A stretch of DNA of 64,000 bases from Heligmosomoides polygyrus polygyrus. Lineage: Eukaryota > Nematoda > Chromadorea > Rhabditida > Heligmosomidae. Below are positions 32,336 to 43,500 of the stretch, in pieces. The stretch is taken from contig OX377204.1 of the NCBI GenBank assembly GCA_947396885.1, positions 3,038,001 through 3,102,000 of the forward strand. The letters run 5' to 3'. The translations under genes were made by a program, and so were the position numbers. Each line of letters begins with the position of its first letter. Position 1 is the stretch's first letter. Under the pieces are notes generated by a model. It did not search any database and was not told the origin of the DNA. It saw nothing but the letters and a program-made list of their open reading frames with translations.

Positions 32336-33589
32336 TAAAAAGTTTTGAAACCGTTTTGAAGCCAAATTCAACCACTCGCGAATTCGCGGCGACACTTGGA
32401 TGGACTTGGCAAAGCACCGTCGTGAGATAGCTGGAGATCTTTGGGTACCGCAAGGTTTTGTCGTCTTGAGTACCACATGAGCTGCGGGACTCTGACAAGG
32501 CATGCCGAATCAGTGTTGCTGAATCGCTGCTTCCATAGAAAGGACTTTCTGAAGGACATTGCTATCGGTGGTGAAAGCTGGGTTCTTTATGTTAACCACA
32601 CCCGCAAGAGCCATTGGCTCCCACACGGAGAACCGGCTCCAAGACAACCGAAACGTGGTCACCACGAAAAGAAATATCTTCTGTGTTGCGGGTGGGGCTC
32701 TGTGTAGAGGAACTCTACTTCTTTAGTGATAGAATAGTGTTATCATGTAGCTGATCTGTTCAATGTTACTTGTTTAGTGTTCTAGTGATAGAATAGTGCT
32801 ATCATGTAGCTGATCTGTTCAATGTTTACTTGTCATATTGCATGAATGCTGCAGATTGTTTTCTTTTCTTTGTTAGTTATGTATAATATGCCATGAGAAA
32901 GTATAACGCTCCGTATAAAAACGGAGCGCTAAGCTATGTCAAGTGCTGTTCTTATCCTCATCCAGATAAATCTCGTAGCTGTTCGTCGTCGTCGTCTTCT
33001 GTACACTCTGAAGGCGTTCTTTACTGGAGTTGCTGCATAGTGAAACCACAGTCACAGCGCCTATCTACGCTATCCCGCTCCGGAGCTTGGCTGATGCCAT
33101 GCACCAGAAACGTCCAGAACGGGAAAATATCTACCTGCTGCAGGACAACGCGCGTCCTCATGTCGCAAAAGTGGGTCGCGAGAAAATCCAGGAGTTCGGC
33201 TGGAAAGTTCTGCTCATCCACTGTACTCTTCAGACCTCGCTCCTTCTGACTACCACCTGTTCAGAGCTTTGAAGCAATATCTTCTAGGTAGAGAGTTCAA
33301 TGATCGACGTCAACTGGAAATGGAGGTTTCTGAATTCTTTTCCTCACAGTCTTCGGAATTCTGAAAAAAAAGGAATGGAAAGGCTGCCTGAAAGAAGGAT
33401 CAGGATCCTGGACTTAGATGGGGAATATATCGTGGACTGAGTTTTGTATATTGTATTATATTGTGTTGTAGTTATATTGTTGTGCCCGTGTTGCAAAACT
33501 TTTCTATTAACCTAATAATAATCATTCTTCGAGCGAAATTATTTCCGGTACTCTCTTAAAAATCATTATCAATGAATAGTGGAGAAGAT

Positions 33590-34090
33590 CGTCGTCGAGC
33601 TGTCGTGCCTTATTCGGCTTACGTTTCGGAGTAACCACCTTCTTAGGAGCCTGGAAAAGAGGAAAGTTTGAGAAGTTACGCGTTCAAGAATCATTTCATG
33701 TCTCAGCCATTTCAGAAGCTAAAGAGAGAATGAGAGGAACCGTGAGGAAGACAACCCAACTGACCTTATGTAAATAGACGAAAGGCTTTCGAGTCACCGT
33801 TCGGATGAAGGAAAATGTGGATGAATGAGGTCCTCCCTTTCGGATCTTTCACCCATATTTTTCTCCATCCGAGAGGTGATTTAAAGACCTTTTGGCTTTT
33901 TACATAAGGTTGGTTGGGTTGTCTTCCTCACGGTTCGTCTGTGAAATGGCTGAGACATGAAATGATTCTTGGACGGGTAATTTCTCAAACTTTCCTTGTC
34001 TTTTCCAAGCTCTTAGGAAGGCCGAGTTGTCGTACCTTATTCGGCTTACGCCGAAACGTAAGCCGAATAAGGTACGACAACTCGACAACT
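33590..34090. mobile_element. Head-to-head pair of Penelope-type terminal repeats
   Basis: Left arm 33595-33780, right arm 33898-34050, mirrored: 'cgtgccttattcggcttacg' against 'cgtaagccgaataaggtacg', and 'ggaagacaacccaact' against 'ggttgggttgtcttcc'. On the minus strand the left arm contains 'ctcctaagaaggtggtta' and 'ctccgaaacgtaagccg', a decayed hammerhead-like layout. The right arm's core is partly deleted, leaving a second palindrome at 34035-34075. Confidence 0.65.
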
Positions 34091-34154
34091 ATCTTCTTTA
34101 CTGTTCAAGGATACGCCGTGATTCAAGTATAGTCGCACGTCCAAGGATCAAGGA

Positions 34155-34395
34155 TCATGTGCCATGTTTAGCTATCTTTTGACGTAATTGTCGTGAGCTG
34201 CTCTTGCCACTTTTCTTTAGATAATCACGGATGGCCGATGTTGGCCTGCTGGCTCGTCTGTTATCCTTTTCTTTTTTCATCCATTTAAATTCACCAGAGC
34301 CTATTTGGCATTCACCCGTTACCCCAAAATTCTCCGTCTGAATAATGCAGCTTCGAAAGGAATCCATTTTATTCAGGCATTGCCCAATCATCTAA
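34155..34395 (-). mobile_element. Possible Tc1/mariner N-terminal fragment
   Basis: The minus frame reads 'MKKEKDNRRASRPTSAIRDY' and 'LKKSGKSSSRQLRQKIAKHG', which looks like the linker and second helix-turn-helix of Tc1-like transposases. No ends or catalytic part were found. Confidence 0.35.
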
Positions 34396-35239
34396 CGAGG
34401 AACAAATACAAATGCAAAACACCTTGTACGGGTCGAGACGCGAAAATGCACCGAATCGAGAACAACGTATGAAGAATGAGAATAAACGACGACGAAGGCT
34501 AAGTGAAACTAGACGACCTATGGCCACACTGTAATACAACATATCTTACCGTATTCGATCACAACACACACACACACAACCTAACAATCCGCTATCAAAT
34601 GAACAGTGGCAAGAACTCACACACATACACCTAGCACGGGTTACTAGCATCGTGGCGATAGAACACAGTCATAGCTGCCGGCGTTGTTATCGACCGAAGC
34701 TGGGGTAACTATGATGAAAGGCGAAAGACTAGCACGCACATACAAAGGGGAACGACAAAATGTACAGAAACGTCTTCACGAAGCTGCGCTAATCCACTCA
34801 GGAATAGTTCCGGATTTCGTGATGCTGCCGCTGCCCACCACTGGCACAGCAGTTATATACAGTGATTGCCGCCACTCGGTGCGTAGCCGCTGTCCGACTG
34901 GAACGGTCGCAGCAAGTCGTCGATACTGCAATGTGCCGATCAGGGGTGCACACAAAGATCCAGGCGTTAAATTTTTTAAACGAAAACATCGCTAAACTTT
35001 CGGTAGTTCGTTTGAACATACAAGAATGTTATAATACCTCCCTCTTCACGGATGACCCATCGGGGACGTGTGCAGGTGTTATAAGAAAAAAGCCTTGTCT
35101 GGAGGTAATTGGCGAAAGGAACCACTCTGAAGAGGGAAAAAATTGTTATTGTGAAGCACGAGCGAGACGCGAGGCCTTGCAGAAGTGATCTCTTGTGAAT
35201 TTGTGTAATTGTAGGTTAATTGTGTTGTCCTTTGTAGTG

Positions 35240-35665
35240 TCTTGTTAGTAATTCTGTTCAATGTTGCAGTGTTTTGTTGTTATCCCAGCAGCGGGATCGA
35301 TCGATGGACGTCCGCCTCGCCTGTGCCCAGCGCCGGCCATTCGGAGGCGACGGGGCGGCGCGTTTCCACATAGGGGGCAGGCCTTCCCCGCGCGCAACTC
35401 TATATAAATGGGCCCGGGCGTGCCGGGCTCAGTCTGCACTGGTGTCGAGGTGACAAGCGGCCGGTCTCGCATTCTTGTCTGAGCGCCAGGTCATGCGCGG
35501 TCGGTTTCAGAAGAGCTGGGGCACAGCAGAGGCGGACGGGCCAACCTCTGCTGGTGCCATAAAGATCAAATAAATCGATTCTCCTGTCCGGTTCAGGCCA
35601 CACCCCTAGACATCCGTCTACCGGGGGAACACCCGGCGTAGCGCTATTTTGTTTTTAGAATTTCG
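35240..35665 (+). promoter_or_regulatory. LTR-like segment with TATA box and poly(A) signal
   Basis: GC-rich sequence carries 'ctatataaatgggc' at 35399 and 'aaataaatcg' near 35569, about 170 bp apart, as in an LTR with U3, R and U5. It contrasts sharply with its AT-rich flanks. No retrotransposon genes adjoin it, so a solo LTR is the favoured guess. A host promoter is the alternative. Confidence 0.35.
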
Positions 35666-37190
35666 TAATGCTTTATCGTCAACTTGGAATCGGGTGCACA
35701 ACCGGTGCCTACTACGACTGCGCTAACACGCGCCAAATCGCTGTCGAGGATAAGCTGACGATATCACAGGGCAACACGAGCAAGGTAGGGTTGCCCTGCG
35801 ATACATTGATATGTGCGCGGGGTAGAAATCTGGGTAGAAATCATGTCGCGAATACGATAGCTCGCTCCCTGATTTCAAACTCCAGCGGGCTACTCTGTCC
35901 GCTCGAGTCTCCAATGAGACGCTCCTTAGGTCCAGTCTGCCGCGCACGCAATCGATCCGTACGGGCCGCCGCGTACCGCCCCAGCCGGACTCATTCCACA
36001 CTTCCGTTGGTTATTGAGCGGCTGTGCGCAAGCGACTCTGGGGTGCTGGCCTTTCGCGCTCACATCCAACCATCTTTTGGAAATCCTCGAGCGAAGCCTT
36101 GCCGCACCCTCGTATTCAATAGAGCCGACTGTAATGTGGGAGGATGGCGAGCCCCGATGGGATTCGGCGGAACTTCGGCTAGCTAACACAGTCATGAACA
36201 GCTTGAGCGATCCGGCTTCAAGACGTAACTCCAACGCGACGTCGCGGTGCTGGAACACGGACGTGCGCTCGGTGACGTAAGCTGCGTAGTACGAAATTTT
36301 GTCAGTGTTCAAGCTTCCCTGTTATCGTTCAGGCCTATGTTGTTCTCTCGAAGAACGATCATTCACATCATCGTGCGGCCAGTCAGCAGGGAAGCACAGA
36401 TACCTCTGATCTACACAATACACTTCCAAAAGGCTCACAAGTGACGCTGAACGGCTGCAGTAACCCATAATGCATTCACGGCAGAACACATATCCAAAGT
36501 TTGTGAGAACAGGAAACAGGGCGTTGTCGTAGAATATTGGAAAGGTACGGAGAGCTTTGGGCCGCTCGGCCTCCACCTGCTTGGCATTATTCACTCATCC
36601 ACTTTGTACACACGTGAATGAGTCTCGAAATCCCTGCACGTTACAGGCCAAGTCGGGATGACTTTGAGCAAGCACAGGGTTTCTTATGAAATCGTTCACA
36701 TCACAAGCTATGCGCTGGCTATTAATGCAGTGAACAAGATGAGAGCATCGTTGCCAGATCCTTCAGCGAGTGTCCCATTGTCACTAGCATCAGCACGACT
36801 TTGTAGAACAATGGTATAACAATAAGCATGCAATCATTAACAGATGAGCGTAGAATTCCCTACCAAGAGGCCAGGAGTGGGATAGAACTACTTTACGTCT
36901 TCGGGCTTAATCGAGGTGCTGATTAGGCACCTGACATCCACTTTTGAAATTCCGACCAGTTATGGTAGGTTACGGTAGGTAAGGGTGAGAAAGGCTGGTC
37001 GAGGGTCAGGATCGCCGATTTTGGAACAAACAATAGTCGTCGGAAACAGGCGTCTGATTAGTGATCCGCACATCAAATAATTCCCCTTCTTCTTGTTTGT
37101 GTATTTATATTGTTTCTTAGTCCGAAAGAATGCCAACTCCCAAGCAATTCTGTCAACACCCACAAGGCGCCTGCAATAGGGTATTCTCAC
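35665..37190. other. No confirmed gene; expected site of the kelch 3' exon
   Basis: The minus-strand kelch gene should end here. One candidate acceptor, 'ttactgcag' at 36446, opens a frame of about 41 residues in the right phase, but it does not resemble the KLHL8 C-terminus. A 172-codon plus frame at 35668-36186 is not protein-like. Confidence 0.35.
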
Positions 37191-40100
37191 CTGCAATCAG
37201 CCCAGGCCACTCCGGCACCCGCTCGGCAGTCTTTGATGTCAGTGACCGGTGTCCAGCTGTTCGTCACAGGGTCGTAGGCTTCGACGGTGTTCAGATAGCG
37301 CTGTCCATCGTGGCCACCGATCGCATACACCAGGCCGCCCATGGCAGCCACTCCTACGCCTCCTGAAGTAGGTGATTGATATCCTCATGGAACGCCGTTC
37401 CCTTCGAATCAATCATACCTCTTGAAAACGTCATGTTGGCCAGCTGGGTCCACTGATCCGTATGTGGGTCGTAGCGTTCGCACGTGCACAGTGGCGAGTT
37501 GTCATCGAATCCACCCAAAGCGTAGAGAGCGCCATCCAACACGCACACACCAGCTCCTGCTCTGAAACAGAAGACGTGGAACATACGCAAAATGAACTGA
37601 AACCATGAACGAATAAGAGATGATGACTGGTCCTGCATAATAGCACGCCTAACTGACGTCTAAAAAATGAACCCAGTGCGCAGACTAGTCACTACAGACC
37701 CTACGAAGCCACAGCGGATTGTATGTATCATTTTCACATCAAACTGGACCCTGTCCATTTGTATAATGTGGTGTTGAACTCGAAAATGAGATAGTATACG
37801 CTTTATTGACGACTAACGTTTAGGCGATGTCGCTTTCTTCAGAGTCTCAACTTGGGTAATTAAACCACGTTAGAGGCTCTGGAGGTTTAATTACCTAAGT
37901 TTGAGACTGAAGAAAGCCACATCGCCGAAACGTTAGTCGTCAATAAAGCGTGCACTATCTCGGCTTCGAGTTCAACACCACATTAAACAATTGGACAGCG
38001 AAGAATGCCGAGATTCATCGAGGGTTGACTGGCAGCTGCAAATTGGGCACTCTTCTAAACAGAATTGATGTTGCTAGAATCAAATTGGACGTTTTCCTCG
38101 AAACGAAAAAAAACGGAATAAGTCAGCTATTGTTTGCATGCACTCGATTATTAGCTTGGCACTAAAAAAGCGCAAATCATAATATCGATGGGTGATGAGC
38201 ATCAAAATAGGGGGAAATTACGGGGCGCAAATTAAGGGGCGCGAAAATAGCGGAAAACAACAAGACGTCTTCTACGTACCTGGGGATTCAAAAGACGTGC
38301 CGAAGACGTCGGCAAACCTCCCTGGGGATTAAGACGATCATCGAAAGAAGGCCTTCTTGGCAAAGGAGGAAATAGATATCGAGCGATATCATCGATTTTC
38401 TCCCAGACAACAGTATAGGCAATCAATATAGATTGATATTATCGATTTTCTCTCATGGTCAGACTTAACATCCCAGGGTCAACGTTAGGTGATTATAGTC
38501 GTCGAAGGAAGGCCTTCCCTATGAGAGAAGGCAATCAATATCCCACAGATTTTCTCCAAGCAGATGAAAACAATCAATAATCGATATTAATAATATTCCC
38601 TCAGCTTTAAGTGATCAAGGTGGTAGTTACGTGACTATAGTCGCCGGTGGAGGGCCTCCACAAAAAGGATGGAAGGCACTCAATATCGATCGATATTATC
38701 GATTTTTTTCCTAGATTTAGCCGATCGGGTGGGAGACACGCGGGCATTACGGTCGACGGAGTGCTCGAAGCTCATTTTGATTTGGAAGAGTTTGCTTTGA
38801 TTTCAAATGTCTTGGGCTTAGGCTTAGAAGTGTATCCAATTTCATTTGAAAAGTCTCCATTCCGACGAGAAAATGGTATAAATAGTGACCCTGATGGATA
38901 GAGAACGGCCCCGGAATTCCTAGCTTCGTCGACGTTGAAAGATCGGAGACGCTGCCGCAGGACCAAGTCGTCGAAAACTAGGTGGGACGGCCACGTAATG
39001 CGATTCCCAGACACCCGTTGGACGAGGGCAGTCACCGACTGGATTCCGCGAGATGTCAAGAGAACACCAGGACGCCCACCAACGCGTTGGTCGGACTTCT
39101 TCGTGAAAGTCCTGAATGACCGATATGACGCTCTTCGTGCCCCTCGAGCGAGCAGAATCCATTGGAGCACTATGGCACGCGACAGGGACGAATGGAGACG
39201 CTGCTAGCGCCCCTTCAAACAACTCGATGATCAACGGGACGACAGGTGATGAAGGTGATACTAAGCTGCATCGTTACCCTATCAAAGGGAGGATCTTTCG
39301 AAGGGATTTACATTAGCACAAAGCAGGTAGATTTTAGGCCTTACAAATGCGCTACCTATGTGCTATGAGGTGTGAAATAAGACCTTCAATCAATTCCAGC
39401 TCTGCACTCACCTTCGATTCGTCATTTTTGAGACCAATTTCCATTTGTCCAGCACTGGATCGTATCGCTCGCAGGAATCAAGGGAGGACGAACCATCGTT
39501 ACCACCAACAGCGAAGAGGAATTTGCCTGAATAACAAGGAATTACATTGCCCATACTGACCGAAGTTTAATTATTTCCAACAAATTGGAAAAAATTCTTG
39601 AGACCTTAAAAAGGGCACTCGTTTTGCAGTGTACTCGCGGGCGGAAGTTCAACAAGTTTATTATTGAACAAGAGATGAGAGCAAGCGAGCAACCAACAAC
39701 AAAGTGAGACGAATGGATAATGAGCAGGGTAGCCACCCTTTTATAGGCAAATTTGACCACCTAAGATCTATTATAGCGGCCACCCATGCGACAATCATCC
39801 AGTCATATGTCAGATCAGTAAAGATCGATCTCCATATGTAGTGATATTTGCATACAGCTTACCTAGAGCACTGACACCAACACCACCACGTCGAACGTTC
39901 ATTGGAGCGACATCGGTCCAGCTGTTCGACTCGATATCGTACCGCTCCACAGTCTGAAAGTCACGTCGTTGGACTTCTTACAAGGCTCTCTCTGAACTCC
40001 AGCCGTGAACTTACGCTGAAGCAAGTGGTGTCGTCCAGGCCGCCAACGGCGTAGATCGCTCCGTCCAGTGCGGCGGCGGCGATTCCACGTCTGCAGGTGC

Positions 40101-40538
40101 GCATCGGTGTCACGCGGCGCCAGCCGACGCCCTCTCGCGGGTCGAACACCTCCGCCGACGCCAAGTGCTGCATGCCGTCGTGGCCACCGATGGCGAATCT
40201 GAACAGCTCGGCTGAGAGCTGTGCAAGAAGTATACGGAGAATCACCCAGAAGACTCACAGCTTCCCCAGTGCGCTGACCACTCCGACATGCCTCCGCTGC
40301 TGCGTCATCTCACATATGGAGATCCACCGATTCAAGCGGCAGTCGTACGCCTCCACGGACCGGAACGGATCACCTCCAGTGCCTTAACAGGAGACACTTT
40401 TGAAACGCTTCGAGGACTGAGGAGAACAGCCTGTGAAGACTCACCACGACCGCCAGCGCAGAAGATCACTCCGGCGACGCTTTTCCTTGGTCGGCTGCGG
40501 AGTGCTTGGGACGATGGTGACAGAGGTCTCGGAATCGT
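37191..40538 (-). CDS. kel-8: kel-8 exons 10-16: six kelch repeats
   Basis: The repeats show the double-glycine strand in turn: '[10 protein letters not shown]', '[20 protein letters not shown]', '[14 protein letters not shown]', '[20 protein letters not shown]', '[20 protein letters not shown]' and '[20 protein letters not shown]', each followed by a conserved W some 10 residues on. The GGLDD-T-CF and GGFDDNSPL words are those of KLHL8 and separate it from other KLHL proteins. The last exon ends '[12 protein letters not shown]' plus two bases of a split codon at 37191. An in-frame TGA follows at once if the intron is retained. Confidence 0.9.
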
Positions 40539-43500
40539 CTGAATTGAACCAATTTAAAACCAATCGAAATGTGGATTTTAGATTGTCCTTTAGAGGTAAT
40601 TACGCATCGGTGACTCTAGTCATACAGAATAAGACCTCGACACAGTAAGTTTCAGCTGTATATATTAGTACTCTGCCAAACGTGAGGTTGTAGCTGAATG
40701 TTTTTTCCGGCCTAACGTTTCAACGGAACCGTCGTCATCAGGGGCTAAAAGTAGCGCAAGGTTTCTGACGTGCAATCTACGCGACGAAACGCCTTAACCA
40801 CTTTAACGGTACCGACGTCGGTCTAAGGATTCTCACACGAAACCTGGATGAGAACGACAAACTCACTCATGAATCCACCACAGCTGAGGCGTAGTCGCTT
40901 TGTCGCCAGTAGGCCAACAAGGCGATTAAGTCGTATCGCGCAGTCACCGTATCACCTGTCGTCCCGCTGATCATCGACTTGCTCGAGCGGGCGCCAGCAG
41001 CGTCTCCATTCGTCCCTGTCGCGTGCCAGAGTGGTCCAATGGATTCTCCTCGCTCGAGGGACACGAAGAGCGTCATATCGGTCGTTCAGGGCTTTCACGA
41101 AGAAGTCCGACCAACGCGTTGGTAAGCGTCCTGGTGTTCTCTTGAAATCCCGCGCAGTCCAGTCGGTGATGGCTCTCGTCCAGCGGGTGTCTGTGAATCG
41201 CATTACATGGCCGGCCCACCTAATTTTCGACGACTTGGCCCATGCGACAGCGTCTCTGATCTTCGAACGTCGGCGAAGCTCGGAACTCCGGAGACCTTCT
41301 CTCAGTTGCGTGAGTCGTGTCATTCCGAGCATCGTCCTCTCGATTCCACGCTGCGCGACGCTGATCGCGTGTCCATCCTGCTCTCGTACAGCCCAGGTCT
41401 CTGAGGCGTATGTTAGGGCAGGAAGAACAGTGGAGTCGAATAGGTGGGCACGGAGTCGGACGTTCTTCGTCTTCTTCACGACTTCTTCGACGCTCTTGAA
41501 AGCTTCGCAAGCCGCTCGTTTCCTCCTGGTCAGCTCTGGTGCTAGGTTGTTGGCCATGTTGACTTCGCGACCCAGATACACATAGCTGGAGCATTCGGAG
41601 ATATTCGTTCCGTTGAGCGAGAATGGTGCATCAGAAACTTGTCCGTTCCTCATGAACATCGTCTTCGTAAGATTCAGCTGCAGTGCAACGTTCCCACATA
41701 CACGATCGAAGTCGGCCAGCATTCGCTCCGCCTGAATGATGCTCGGTGTTATGCATCGAAGCGCAGATGGTGCAACTGCCGGCCGTCGACCTTCACTCCC
41801 ACGTCTTCCCATTCTAGTTCGCGCATGACGTTTTCGAGGGTGGCGCTGAAGAGCTTCGGGGGTATGGTATCCCATTGCCGAACCCCTCTCTTCACGTCGA
41901 AGAGACGTCGTTGTAGAATGGTGAGATCTTGGTGGTGAATCCACTGTACAGCCTCGAAGGACTCTGATGTACTGAGCAGGAACACCCTGAGTGAGCATGG
42001 CTTCGAGGACCGCTTCAGATTCGACGGAGTCGAGCGCCTTCTTCAGATCGATGAACGTAAGGCTCAGCGGCAGCTTGTACTCTCGCGATACTTCGATGAG
42101 CTTCGTAATGGTGTGTATGTGGTCGATCGTGCTGAATCCTCTCCGAAATCCTGCTTGTTCGCGTGGCTGTCCTTCGTCCAGCGTTCTGCTGATCCTATTC
42201 AGGATGACTCGAGTGAACAGCTTGTAGACTACGGACAGCAGGCAGATCAGGCGATAGTTGCCAATGTCGTGCACGTCTCCCTTTTTGTACAGCAAGACGG
42301 TCTTGCTGGTCTTCCACTGAGATGGAACCTTGCACTCCGACAGGTAGCGTTGTGAAGAACCGGGCCAACGTGTTGAAGAGCGCTGGAGGAACTCACGGTA
42401 TTAAGGAATAATTCAATGACGTGCACAACGCCTAATGGTCGTTCTGGAGATCGCAATCCGGAACAAAGGGGAGAAATTCGTTTGTAATGGACAGGCACTC
42501 ATTCTGGTTGTTCATTGCTGGATTCTTGGAAAGAATCCAGAAGGCCTCTAATGCTTTTCTTGCGATTACTTCCTACTCAATGGCCAGTACTGTGCATTTT
42601 GCGCTGGAGTCCTTACCATCGTGATGGGTAAAGCGCACAATACTGGCCACTGAGGACGTATCTGCAGGGAAAGCATTAGAGGCCTTCTGGATTCTTACCA
42701 AGAATCCAGCAATGAACAACCGGAATGAGTGCCTGTCCATTACAAGTGAATTTATCCTCTTTGATCCTCATTGTGACCTCTACAGCCACCAGTAGGCGAT
42801 GTGAACGTCATAGAATTTCTACTTATACGGTGACTGCACAGCACGACTCAACCGAGGCCTTGCTTGCCCACTGACGACAACGCCGCAGCTATGGTGGATT
42901 CATGAGTGAACTTATCTTTCTCATACAGCTTTCGTGTGAGAGCTCTTGGACTAACATCGGAACCGCTACAGCGATTAAGACGTTTGAATGAGTTGCAAAA
43001 CCTCGCTCCAAGGCGGCTCAGAATGAGACTTTTACAAGCTTAACTGTACCGCAGGGCGTGTGATATCGCACATCGAGGTGGCGCCAGTGTCGCCTGCACC
43101 CAATTCAAAATTCCTGGTTCGGTTTTCCGGCCAGGTCAACCAAGCCTTCTCTTCTTTCGGGGTTGGTAAGCTTGTACCAGACGTGTCTGGTAAGGATAAA
43201 ACACGTGACTTTTCCATCGGCTGGCCACCGCAAGTCACAGTGTGATCAAATACGCATTCAAATCGCATCCATGATATCCCTAGAAGTAGAATGGGTGACG
43301 CATCTCAGAAGGGGTTGGGTGACGTCATCCCTCGTCCTTTTTATCCTTATGCTACACGGAATTGTCGCATATGCGAGGAAATGCTCCGTTTTGGTCGCGT
43401 AATCAACTCCTTGATCCCTCATCGACCGGCCTGATCTTATCACCGCGGCGGTGCCGGGTCGGGAGCTGGTCACTTAGTCAGTTTGTCTCCTCGTCGCTTC

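Larger units (their letters stand above)
30091..33518 (+). mobile_element. Mariner element split by a nested insertion
   Basis: Left end 'ttaggttgatcgaaaagcct' (30091) and the inverse right end 'aaaagttttgcaac' (rc of 'gttgcaaaacttttctatta' near 33493) with 'gcaacac' conserved. The N-terminal helix-turn-helix part lies at 30270-30470 ('YEFLRGHSARTAASNICAAF'). The coding text resumes near 32345 with 'STTREFAATLG', then 'GGESWVLYVNHTRKSHWL' (first Asp region), 'YLLQDNARPHVAKVGREKIQ' (second), and 'APSDYHLF'-like text near 33250 (third). About 1.85 kb of other elements sits between. Stops and frameshifts break the rest. Confidence 0.75.

Noticed and set aside
35668..36186. 172-codon plus frame
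   Set aside because: No splice context, domain or compositional sign of coding. The minus strand is equally open in places.
36322..36446. Last exon of kel-8
   Set aside because: Phase and acceptor fit, but the 41-residue product shows no likeness to the family C-terminus. It is kept only as a candidate.
40952..42295. Intact retrotransposon ORF
   Set aside because: Although open for 447 codons, the middle is out of frame and the YADD motif is missing, so it is annotated as a dead RTE.
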